Part shown: piece by piece, positions 1 to 7,270 of the stretch
How positions within the stretch are numbered: the stretch's first letter is position 1
Layout of the letters: the number at the start of each line of letters is the position of its first letter
From: Collinsella aerofaciens
Lineage (GTDB): Bacteria; Actinomycetota; Coriobacteriia; Coriobacteriales; Coriobacteriaceae
Length of the DNA stretch: 64,000 nucleotides
Reading direction: 5' to 3'
Assembly: GCF_902364355.1 (NCBI RefSeq)
Contig: NZ_CABJDK010000011.1
Span: forward strand, 1-64,000
Notes under the pieces: generated by a model
The model's input: the letters and a program-made list of their open reading frames with translations, nothing else
What the model was told of the DNA's origin: nothing
Databases searched by the model: none
Translations under genes and position numbers: made by a program

Positions 1-210
1 GCTGGGGTAGAGGTGGTAGAAGCCGTCGAAAAGGCTCTTGAAGCCAAAGGCTTGCTGCCAGTCCGTCATTCCGGCGCGCGCCATGCCTGCGCGGTTGTAA
101 TGGTTGAACCCGGCGGCGCTTGACATGCCCGAGCCGATGCCGACGATGATGGCGTCGGCATCGTCGATAAGGCTTCGAAGCCTATACGCTTCCCTCTCTA
201 GAGACGGCAT
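1..210 (-). CDS. Sirtuin-like protein, N-terminal part (runs off the window)
   Basis: The 70 residues visible begin MPSLEREAYRLRSLIDDADA and then show a sirtuin-type NAD-binding start, IIVGIGSGMSSAAGF, matching the GAGxS loop of SIR2 Rossmann folds. The ATG is at 208-210 and overlaps the stop of the preceding sirtuin-like gene by 13 bp, so the two are probably translationally coupled. This is the third gene of a sirtuin-like series read on the minus strand from a promoter near 1.89 kb. After the glycine loop come phenylalanine-rich residues (FNHYNRAG, FGFKSLFDGFYHLYP), which resemble the corresponding part of the gene at 900-1865 more than classical Sir2 deacetylases. Catalytic and zinc-binding regions lie outside the window, so activity cannot be judged. 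Confidence 0.75.
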   Translation of the reverse strand, partial: MPSLEREAYRLRSLIDDADAIIVGIGSGMSSAAGFNHYNRAGMARAGMTDWQQAFGFKSLFDGFYHLYPS

Positions 211-896
211 TGGGCAATCTCCTCGAAAGCCGGGGCCATATCGCCGTCAACGAGAATCGTCTCGCACGATGCATCGGGCGCCATAGCCTGGCTGTAGTTG
301 AACACGATGTAGGTGGCGTGCTCGCAGACGTTCGCGATCTGGGCGAGCATGTGCTTTATGATGCCGTTGCGCAGTCCCACGCCAAGTTCGAGGATGGTGA
401 CCCTGCCGTTGCGATGGGCTTGCACAAGGCGCTCGAGCTCCTCGAGCTGGGTCATGGCGAGGGCGTCTGGATGGGCGAGGCGCCGCTCGTCAACCGACGT
501 GCGCGTGCTCCCCTCAGTCTCGAGCACGCGCTCCTCGTCGAACCCGGCGCGCGCGAAGTGCCCGTCGATGTTGCATGTGACCACGAAGGTGTCGGCGTGC
601 TCCGTAAGACGCCGCAGCCCGTTCATGAGCGAGCCGGGCTCATATTCGAGATACTCCTTTTGATGGAACCGCTCGGCCCATCGGCGTCGCACGCTGGCAT
701 CCGGGGAAGCGAGCCCCTGCAGTATGCAGCCGATGCCGTCTGCCTGAGCGAGGTCGCCGTACGCCTCTTGGAAATGAGCATCGGCGCAGAAAAGGTTGAG
801 CCCCTCCGCCATGTCGAGTCCGTTGCTAGCGCCGATGATGACAAGATCCGCTTCGGCTAGCGCCCTGCCTATGCGAACTGCTTTCGCCGTCTCCAT
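198..896 (-). CDS. Sirtuin-like protein lacking zinc cysteines
   Basis: A 232-residue SIR2-fold protein. The N-terminus has the nucleotide-binding loop DLVIIGASNGLDMAEGL, and near residue 105 VTCNIDGHF corresponds to the sirtuin TxNxD core. Where sirtuins carry the catalytic His (E-x-H-G) this protein reads ETEGS, and the following stretch has no CxxC pairs, so the zinc ribbon appears to be lost. A GGGGAGG ribosome site stands 6 nt before the ATG and overlaps the stop of the upstream sirtuin-like gene, so the genes form one operon. Without the His and zinc module, a normal deacetylase seems unlikely. It may be an ADP-ribosyltransferase-like or NAD-sensing protein, or a partner subunit of its neighbours; that is inference. 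Confidence 0.78.
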   Translation of the reverse strand: METAKAVRIGRALAEADLVIIGASNGLDMAEGLNLFCADAHFQEAYGDLAQADGIGCILQGLASPDASVRRRWAERFHQKEYLEYEPGSLMNGLRRLTEHADTFVVTCNIDGHFARAGFDEERVLETEGSTRTSVDERRLAHPDALAMTQLEELERLVQAHRNGRVTILELGVGLRNGIIKHMLAQIANVCEHATYIVFNYSQAMAPDASCETILVDGDMAPAFEEIAQCRL

Positions 897-899
897 GCG

Positions 900-1865
900 C
901 TACCTCCCCAGCGTCTTGCGCACGTCGGCGAGCACGTCGGCGATGTCGGCGCGAACGGCGAGCCCCCGATCCTCGATCGCGCGGGGGAGAAACTGCGTCT
1001 TGTTGTTTACGGCGATGTAGCTGGCCTGCGGTAACTGCGCCGTGAGGGCCCAGAACGGCTCCTGGATAAACGCGGGCGTCATGCGGCCCACACCCAGCTC
1101 GAGGAAGAGGATCCTCTGCCGTGCGTGCGCGTCGAGCCAGTCGGACACCTTGCGGTACTGCTCCTCGTAGAGTTCGCCCTGCAGGAAGTTGCCGTAGCCG
1201 CGAACCCAGGGGAACGCCTCTGCTCCGCAGTGCGGGCAGCGCGGCACGAGCTCTGTCGGAACCTCCAGACCGTCTCCCATGGCCTCTACCATGTGGGAGA
1301 CCGGCTCGACCGCGTTCCACACCTCGTCGGTGCAACAGTGGGAGCACTGAAAGAAGCGGTGGTCGCCTTGGATCTCTGCCACTTTCTCCCAGGGATAGAG
1401 CTTCACAAACTGCGTGTCCTGGTTGGTGGTGAGCACGAAGAAATCCTTCTCGGCGAGAATGGTGTCGAGGTCCCTGTAGGGCTTGCGCAGCGGGGCGTTG
1501 AGCGTGGTGTCGAGGAAGGTGGCGAGGTATCCCCAGCGCGCCTCGGCGGTGGGCCAGCGGTAGAACGACCCCTCGAAAGCGCCCTTGAAACCGTAGCGCT
1601 CGGCGAATTTGCCGAAATGCCTGCGATAGGTTGCGTTGTCCTCGTAATAGAAGTCGCCGCCGCCCGCCGCGGAGAGCCCAGAGGCCCCGCCCACCAGCAC
1701 GCAATCGGCTTCCTCGATCATGCGGGCGAAGTCCCTGATTTGCTGGTCGTAGGGCTCGGGCTCGCGGTCACTCAGCTCATAGGGCGTGCCGCCGCTGCGG
1801 TAGGCGGCCTGAAGGGAAAACGATTGGTTGGTGAGCTCGATAACGAGCTGCTCGTACAGGGTCAC
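900..1865 (-). CDS. Sirtuin family protein with zinc ribbon (SirTM-like)
   Basis: The GTG at 1863-1865 is preferred to upstream ATGs because AGAAGG lies 6 nt before it and the operator/promoter lies just upstream; this gives 321 residues. Sirtuin marks are the glycine loop VLVGGASGLSAAGGGDF, the core TTNQDTQF, and two cysteine pairs CSHC...CPHC forming a zinc ribbon. At the E-x-H-G catalytic position the sequence reads EIQGD, with Gln for His. Class M sirtuins (SirTM), known from macrodomain-linked operons in pathogens, are protein ADP-ribosyltransferases reported to lack this His, so this is a better model than deacetylation. No macrodomain, GcvH-like or lipoate ligase gene is visible, but the operon runs off the window. 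It is the first of three sirtuin-like genes and divergent from a TetR gene. Confidence 0.82.
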   Translation of the reverse strand: MTLYEQLVIELTNQSFSLQAAYRSGGTPYELSDREPEPYDQQIRDFARMIEEADCVLVGGASGLSAAGGGDFYYEDNATYRRHFGKFAERYGFKGAFEGSFYRWPTAEARWGYLATFLDTTLNAPLRKPYRDLDTILAEKDFFVLTTNQDTQFVKLYPWEKVAEIQGDHRFFQCSHCCTDEVWNAVEPVSHMVEAMGDGLEVPTELVPRCPHCGAEAFPWVRGYGNFLQGELYEEQYRKVSDWLDAHARQRILFLELGVGRMTPAFIQEPFWALTAQLPQASYIAVNNKTQFLPRAIEDRGLAVRADIADVLADVRKTLGR

Positions 1866-1886
1866 TGGATACCTTCTTTCAGCTAT

Positions 1887-1904
1887 TATAAACAGGTGTC
1901 TATA
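1887..1904. promoter_or_regulatory. Palindromic operator between sirtuin operon and TetR gene
   Basis: The plus-strand sequence TATAAACAGGTGTCTATA is an inverted repeat, TATARACA-NN-TGTYTATA, with a single mismatch between arms. It overlaps a minus-strand TATAAT hexamer (1885-1890) suited as the -10 box of the sirtuin operon and lies about 105 bp before the divergent TetR ATG. Size and position fit a TetR-family operator; the binding protein is inferred from adjacency. Confidence 0.6.
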
Positions 1905-2008
1905 AAAAGTATCCATGTCGATTTGCTTAAGAGCAATGAACAGCTTCGGCCTGCTGTCGATAAACGAGCGTTTGCCGGGCATTGTCGAGCGTTGCAATTG
2001 GAGGGGTA

Positions 2009-2569
2009 ATGGAAGCGGGGAAGATCGATCGTCGCCGACGCTATACACTCTCGGTCATACGGGAGGCGTTCTTCGCGCTGCTGGCCGAGGTCGGCTTCGC
2101 GAAGATGACGGTAGCGGATATCTGCCGCCGCGCCGATATCAACCGTGGCACGTTCTATCTGCACTACGAGGACAAGTTCGCCCTGCTCGACGCGCTTATC
2201 GACGAGGCCTTGGCGGCGGTGCCGCCGCTCGAGGGAACGGAGGCGGGTGCCCTCTGCCAGCGTCCGCCGGCAAACGATGACTATTATCTGCTCTACTCGG
2301 ATGACGACGCGTACGCCCGGGTGGCACAGCGCGTCGTCGAGCGCGGCGCCGAGCAGATGATTCCCTCGATCATGGAGGAGACTGGGCTTTCGCGCGAGGA
2401 CGCCTATCTGCTCTTCGTCCACAACGTCCAGGGAAATCTCGCGGTCAACCGCCTGCTCGGTTGGAGGCGAGGGCCCGAGTTTGCCCACGCTCAGGAGCTG
2501 CTCAGCGCCTATTCCGAAGGGGGCATGCGGGCGGTGTCTGCCCGCTATGATTCTCGTAGTTCATCTTGA
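2009..2569 (+). CDS. TetR/AcrR family transcriptional regulator
   Basis: A 186-residue protein. The N-terminal helix-turn-helix occupies about residues 10-60 (FFALLAEVGFAKMTVADICR followed by NRGTFYLHYEDKFALL), the standard TetR pattern. The ATG at 2009 follows GGAGGGG with a short spacer. The C-terminal part is helical with no recognisable ligand class. It is divergent from the three sirtuin-like genes, and the palindrome in the shared promoter makes it their likely repressor. No ligand can be read from the sequence. Confidence 0.88.
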   Translation: MEAGKIDRRRRYTLSVIREAFFALLAEVGFAKMTVADICRRADINRGTFYLHYEDKFALLDALIDEALAAVPPLEGTEAGALCQRPPANDDYYLLYSDDDAYARVAQRVVERGAEQMIPSIMEETGLSREDAYLLFVHNVQGNLAVNRLLGWRRGPEFAHAQELLSAYSEGGMRAVSARYDSRSSS

Positions 2570-2793
2570 CCACGGGTTCATTTCAAGTAAGCAGTGCAGC
2601 TATGAGCTGAGGATAAAGCGCCACAGTGTGCCCCGCGTTCTCGACTTCCCGGCAGAAACGTGAGTCCTTTGGTTAACGCATCTCAAGATTGAGCGTTGGT
2701 TCCGCTTTTGATTTGGTGGCATGACGGAGTGGACGGCATGGCATTGTCGCATCGCCGTGCTGTCGCAGCGCCAGACGTCTTCGTGGCTGCCGT

Positions 2794-3138
2794 TCAGCCC
2801 TCGTCGAGCTCCTTCAGCCGGGAGAGGCAGCGGTCCAGAAACCCGCTCCTAGCTTGCGCGGCAAGGAGTCCGTCGCAAAAGCGGTCGCCACGAACGCACC
2901 ACGTGATGCATGCACGTATCAGGTCAATGTCCCCATGGTCGATGTCGCAGCTGTCTATACCTTCCGAGGTGTCGATGCTATGGCGTTCAAGCGTCTCGAA
3001 GTAGCTGGTGTCCGCGAACCCGTCCAGTCCATAGAAATCGTCGACGAAATCCTCGAGTCCGAACGTCCCGCCCCCAAACTCGACATTCATGTTTCTGTCC
3101 GCCAGCTTGCCAGCGTACTTGGTTAGTCTTTCGAACAT
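2794..3138 (-). CDS. Small acidic hypothetical protein (possibly DUF6508)
   Basis: A 114-residue protein starting at an ATG preceded by AAGGAG. The middle is rich in Asp and Gly (about residues 20-75). The C-terminal third, DLIRACITWCVRGDRFCDG, followed by a helix ending RLKELDEG, recalls the DUF6508 pattern (a helix with R-x-E/D-RFCDGL), but this is from memory and uncertain. It starts only 10 bp after the stop of the DUF262/DUF1524 gene, so both are probably cotranscribed. A role as partner or immunity-type protein is only a guess from position. The 224 bp between it and the TetR gene shows nothing clear. Confidence 0.6.
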   Translation of the reverse strand: MFERLTKYAGKLADRNMNVEFGGGTFGLEDFVDDFYGLDGFADTSYFETLERHSIDTSEGIDSCDIDHGDIDLIRACITWCVRGDRFCDGLLAAQARSGFLDRCLSRLKELDEG

Positions 3139-3147
3139 GTTCGCTCC

Positions 3148-4881
3148 TTAGCTCAAAAGTCCGTTGTCGCCCAGGTAGTCCACGAAGGCATCGATGATCC
3201 GTGCCGTGCGAGTCGCGATGTCTATTTCGGTGAAGTCTCCCATGACTTGTGCCAGGCGCTTGAGTTCCGTGATCTTTGTTCCGGCTTTGCGCTTGCCATT
3301 GCCGTCGGTGTATCCCTCATAGTATTTGCGTTTATCGCAGAATCTGTAGTCGGCCGCGCGGATGTTTACACGCTTCTCGAGCAGCGCCTTGTTACCCAGC
3401 GCCTCCAGGCTGGATTGATCGACGAGCGGGTCTATCTCGTTGCGCTTCTTGGCATAGATGTGCTCAATTTCGAGCGTGGTGTCTAGGTCCATGAGTGGTT
3501 GATCTGGGTCTGCGTACGCCCACCAAGTGAGTATGGACTTTGTTACAGGCCTGCCGTTGGTGAACACGTAGGTTCGGAATCGCTCAGCAATATTTGCGCG
3601 ATTGAAGTGGTGGTTAGGAAACTCCACCGGGCGGTGCTCCACGATGTTGATCATCTCGGGATACACTGGCGAACGCAGCGCGTTCACGCCGGGTCGCTCA
3701 ATGGCGTAGGCGAAAATGAATGCCGTGATCTTGTTTAGAAAGCCGTAGAGTGCCTCGTCATCGAGGACACCTTTGCTGTCGCTGTTGGCAAGGAACCAGA
3801 CGCTTAGCAGATAGGTCCACATGCCGTTGGGGGCGTAGTTCAGCACGAAGAGCCTGCGGAGCACGCGCTCGCTGAACCCTTCCTGCGCGTCGACGCGTTT
3901 CCAGAAGCCGAGCAGCGCCTCGAGATCGGCGAGCGTGGCGTCCTCCTTGAGCATGGCGTAACCATCGGCACCGAAGAAGTCGCGCAACGATGCGGTGGTC
4001 GTGTCGCGGATGCCTTTCTTCGCGCGGCGGTAGTACATGTAGCGCGTAAATAGCTCATCGGTTGGTGTGCCGCGCATGGGCCGGAAGATAGCGTTCGCTC
4101 CCTCCTCGAGTCCCTTCCAGCGACGGATGAACTCGTCCTTGCGCCCCGTGTCGGAATAATGCTTGTAGAACTGGCTCTTGAAGATGTCGGCATCCGAGAG
4201 AGGCAACCCTCGGTCGTTTAGAGTCGAGAAGATGCGTAGCGCGGTGTCCTGCGATTCCGCTTCAATGGGCAACAGTATCACATTGTTGATGACGCGTGTG
4301 GCCATGTAGACGGTGTAGGTGGGCCACTCGCTCACCAGTTGCTCAATTTTCCTCTGGAAGAAAGCGAAGTTGCGGGCATAGGCGCTCTTCCAGCCATCGC
4401 CTACATTGCCCTCTCGTAAAATCTCGAGGAATTCATTCTTGTCGTTGTCCGATGCAACCTCGGAGTCGATCTTGAGGCGTTCCATGTCGGGCTCGTCGAA
4501 CTCGTCGGTTTTCCATACACAACGGGCGATTGCCTCGCGCATCTTCACAGACTGCTTATCCTTCATGTTGGTGAACTTGTCGTAGAACGCGCGGAGCAGC
4601 AGCATGATGGTGGTGAGGCGCTGCTGGCCGTCAATGATTTCGAGTTGGCCAGAGAGGTTCTTAAAGGTGACGATGGGTCCTAGGAAGTATTCGTCGTTCT
4701 CGCTGTCGAAGCGCTCGTAGTCATCGCCCGGAAAAGCGAACGCGAATAGGTCATCCCACAGCGTTGCGCATTCGTCCTCGCCCCAGGCGTAGGGCCTCTG
4801 GTAGTCGGGGATGAGGAAGTCTGATCGCTTATCGGTGAGAAGATCGCGAATCGATCGCTAGTCGATGTTGAGCTTGGACAT
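3148..4881 (-). pseudogene. DUF262/DUF1524 (GmrSD-type) endonuclease interrupted by in-frame TAG at codon 8
   Basis: From the ATG at 4879-4881, which has a GGAAGG ribosome site, the frame reads MSKLNID-TAG-RSIRDLLTDKR, then runs open for about 570 codons. DUF262 marks are IPDYQRPYAW near residue 28 and DGQQRLTT near 80. The C-terminal DUF1524 nuclease has LEIEHIYAKKRNEID and, further on, LGNKALLE, the HNH/His-Me pattern of GmrSD enzymes that cut modified DNA. The TAG (4858-4860) differs from CAG (Gln) by one base, and Gln is expected before RSI in this family. No ATG, GTG or TTG occurs between the stop and the QRLTT motif, so internal initiation would drop the QRPYAW region. Probably a recent nonsense allele, but readthrough or a sequencing error is possible because the rest is intact. 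Confidence 0.85.
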
Positions 4882-5170
4882 GAGCTGTACCTTCCGCGCG
4901 GGAACAATCAAGATGACACGGATTATATCGCCGAAGTCGTCATTCGCTCTATTGCTGCGAGCTACTGAATCTGGCAACCTCTGGCCAACCCTTACGGTTT
5001 CATGTCGTGATCCATATCGGCGCTGATTAATGTCCGTGATGCTTCTGCTTGCACCTTCTTTGGAGAGCGCGAGCGAGAGATGCGATCTACAGACGTCTGA
5101 ATAGCTCCATCCGTTTTGGTTACAACAAAATGTGTGCCGCGCGCCTGCGGCATGAAGAAGGGAGATTCTT

Positions 5171-5701
5171 GTGAATATCGTTGTATTGAGCGGTAGCCCG
5201 CGTAAGGGCGCCAATACAGATACCATGGTCGAGGCGTTTGCCGAGACCGCGCGTGAGGGCGGCAATACGGTCGAGGTCGTCCGCGTTGCCAGCAAGAAGA
5301 TCGCCGGCTGCTTGGGATGCCAGTACTGCTTCGCTCATGAGGGCGTCTGCGTGCAGAAGGATGACATGGTCAACGTGATCGAGTCGCTGAAAGACGCAGA
5401 TATGGTCGTCTTTGCCTCGCCTATCTACTGGTTCGATATCACTGCGCAGGAGAAGGCTGTCATCGACCGCCTGTACGCCTTCGGTGCTACGGGCTTCCCG
5501 TTCACCAAGACGGCCCTTTTGCTCGATAGCCACAGCGAGGGCGTCTATGATGCGGCGATCGCCATGTACAAGTCCACGTGCGCATACTGCAAGTGGGAGG
5601 ACCAGGGCATTGTCACCATCAGCGGTATGACCGAGCGCGACAGCATGGCCTCCTCGCCCAAGCTGGAAGAGGTGCGAGAGCTCGCTCGCAAGCTCGCCTA
5701 A
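5171..5701 (+). CDS. Flavodoxin-fold NAD(P)H-dependent / iron-sulfur flavoprotein
   Basis: A 176-residue protein with GTG start, AAGGGAG upstream. The N-terminus VVLSGSPRKGANTD is the FMN phosphate-binding loop of the NADPH-dependent FMN reductase family, and PIYWFDIT (about residue 85) is the second FMN-contact loop. Cysteines in CLGCQYCFAHEGVC (C-x2-C-x2-C-x6-C, about residues 47-60) match the cluster motif of Isf-type iron-sulfur flavoproteins, so a [4Fe-4S] cluster beside FMN is likely. Two further cysteines lie in STCAYCKW. It is probably a cytosolic electron-transfer or quinone/disulfide reductase in anaerobic redox metabolism; the partner is unknown. It stands alone, flanked by 289 bp upstream and 180 bp downstream without genes. 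Confidence 0.85.
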   Translation: MNIVVLSGSPRKGANTDTMVEAFAETAREGGNTVEVVRVASKKIAGCLGCQYCFAHEGVCVQKDDMVNVIESLKDADMVVFASPIYWFDITAQEKAVIDRLYAFGATGFPFTKTALLLDSHSEGVYDAAIAMYKSTCAYCKWEDQGIVTISGMTERDSMASSPKLEEVRELARKLA

Positions 5702-5881
5702 GGGCAAGAAGAGCGCATGGCAATCGGTGTTGGTGGAAATGCTTGCTGTCCTTACCGAGAGATAGGGGCGCATTCCCTCAAGCGCCGTATAGAACAATTT
5801 TTAAACGCAGAAAAATAACTGAAAACAAATTAATCCGCGTTAAAATATTGTCAAACAGAAGTTAATGAGGGAAGGTTGCGT

Positions 5882-7171
5882 ATGCGTCGCAAGGCAGACG
5901 AGCTACTTAGGGAATGGCGAGACAGAGCTGATAGAAAACCTTTGCTGGTCAAAGGCGTGCGCCAGTGTGGCAAGACCTATTTGCTCAGAACGTACGCCCA
6001 GGATCTTTTCGAATCGGTTGTCTACGTTAATCTTGAGAACGACCGGTCGGCGCGAGCGGATTTTTCGGGCGGTCTTGACCCTCATTCGATTGTGCGCGCG
6101 ATCGAGGCTCGTACGGGACAGCGTATCGTGCCTGGCAAAACCTTACTGTTCATTGACGAGATCCAGGCATGCGAGGAAGCGCTCACTTCCCTTAAATACT
6201 TTTGCGAAGATGCTCCCGAGTATTACGTTGCGGCTGCCGGGTCGCTTCTTGGGGTTGCCATTAACCATCAGTCGTATTCGTTCCCCGTCGGAAAGACCGA
6301 CTTGATCGAGATGACTCCACTCGATTTCGAGGAGTTTCTCTGGGCAATGGGGCACGATCAGCTGGTCGATGAGATACGCTCGTCATTCGAGTTAATGGGT
6401 CCTCTTGCGCCAAGCCTTCATGAAAAGGCGCTTAGGCTCTATCGACAGTATCTTGTTGTTGGCGGAATGCCCGAGGCGGTCCAAACGTATATCGATGATC
6501 AGTCAATCATTGATGTGGCCGAAAAGCATCGGATTATTCTCGACGGATATTCCGCCGACACCAATAAATATGCTGATGAACGCTTGAGCGCAAAGACGCG
6601 TGCGTGCTTCGATTCCATTCCACAGCAGCTTGCCAAAGAGAATCGCAAATTTCAATACAAGGTAGTGCGAGCGGGGGGCAATGCGTCTCTCTTTGGAGAT
6701 GCTCTCGACTGGCTTGTATTGTCGGGTACGGTGGCGCGCTGCAGCCTAGTCGGGCAGATCGAAAGCCCTTTAGAGGCCTTCGTTAACCCTTCTGCTTTTA
6801 AAATCTATCAGGCGGATACAGGGCTGCTCGTCTCCAAGGCCGGTGCTCAACGCGCCGATATTCTTGCCGGCATCGGCGGCACATTCATGGGTGCACTTAC
6901 CGAAAACTACGTCGCCCAACAGCTTTCAGCCATGGGCTATCCGCTGCATTATTGGGCGCGAGATAATCGTGCGGAAATCGACTTTGTAGTAGAGAAGCAG
7001 GGATGCTTGTCTGCGATTGAAGTCAAGGCGGGAGAGAACACAAGATCTCGAAGCCTGTCCTCACTTAAAAAGACCCATCCGGGCGTACGCCTTATCAGGC
7101 TATCGACTAAGCCCTTTGGAATGAATGATGGGCTTATGTCTGTTCCACTTTATGCGGCATTTTGTCTATAG
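5882..7171 (+). CDS. AAA family ATPase with DUF4143 domain
   Basis: The ATG at 5882 has AGGGAAGG 6 nt upstream, giving 429 residues. The AAA_14 ATPase domain has Walker A GVRQCGKT near residue 28, Walker B LLFIDEIQ near 91 and sensor AAAGSLLG near 120. A DUF4143 domain follows (about residues 200-370), including FKIYQADTGLL and a nuclease-like C-terminus WARDNRAEIDFVVEK...AIEVKAGE resembling PD-(D/E)xK folds. Such proteins are scattered widely in bacteria and archaea and move horizontally; their function is unsettled (mobile-element or toxin-like roles have been proposed). Base composition here, and especially the A+T-rich 90 bp before it, is below the window average, which fits transfer. It is monocistronic. 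Confidence 0.88.
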   Translation: MRRKADELLREWRDRADRKPLLVKGVRQCGKTYLLRTYAQDLFESVVYVNLENDRSARADFSGGLDPHSIVRAIEARTGQRIVPGKTLLFIDEIQACEEALTSLKYFCEDAPEYYVAAAGSLLGVAINHQSYSFPVGKTDLIEMTPLDFEEFLWAMGHDQLVDEIRSSFELMGPLAPSLHEKALRLYRQYLVVGGMPEAVQTYIDDQSIIDVAEKHRIILDGYSADTNKYADERLSAKTRACFDSIPQQLAKENRKFQYKVVRAGGNASLFGDALDWLVLSGTVARCSLVGQIESPLEAFVNPSAFKIYQADTGLLVSKAGAQRADILAGIGGTFMGALTENYVAQQLSAMGYPLHYWARDNRAEIDFVVEKQGCLSAIEVKAGENTRSRSLSSLKKTHPGVRLIRLSTKPFGMNDGLMSVPLYAAFCL

Positions 7172-7193
7172 GGATGATGCTGGTGTAATGCAT

Positions 7194-7231
7194 GGGGCCC
7201 AGGGCGCAGCGTTTACTGCGCTCCGGGCCCC
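7194..7231. terminator. Hairpin between convergent genes
   Basis: GGGGCCCAGGGCGCAG and CTGCGCTCCGGGCCCC form a long GC stem around a 6-nt loop, placed between the stops of the convergent AAA ATPase and topoisomerase A genes. There is no clear T-run, so it may act as a bidirectional but weak terminator. Confidence 0.5.
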
Positions 7232-7270
7232 GCTGCTTAGTTAAACCATGACGGTTTGGTCGCCGTCGTC

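Noticed and set aside
4858..5295. 145-codon minus-strand frame upstream of the GmrSD gene
   Set aside because: No ribosome site or family; it ends within the true gene start and overlaps the flavoprotein leader. The 289 bp 4882-5170 shows no other gene.
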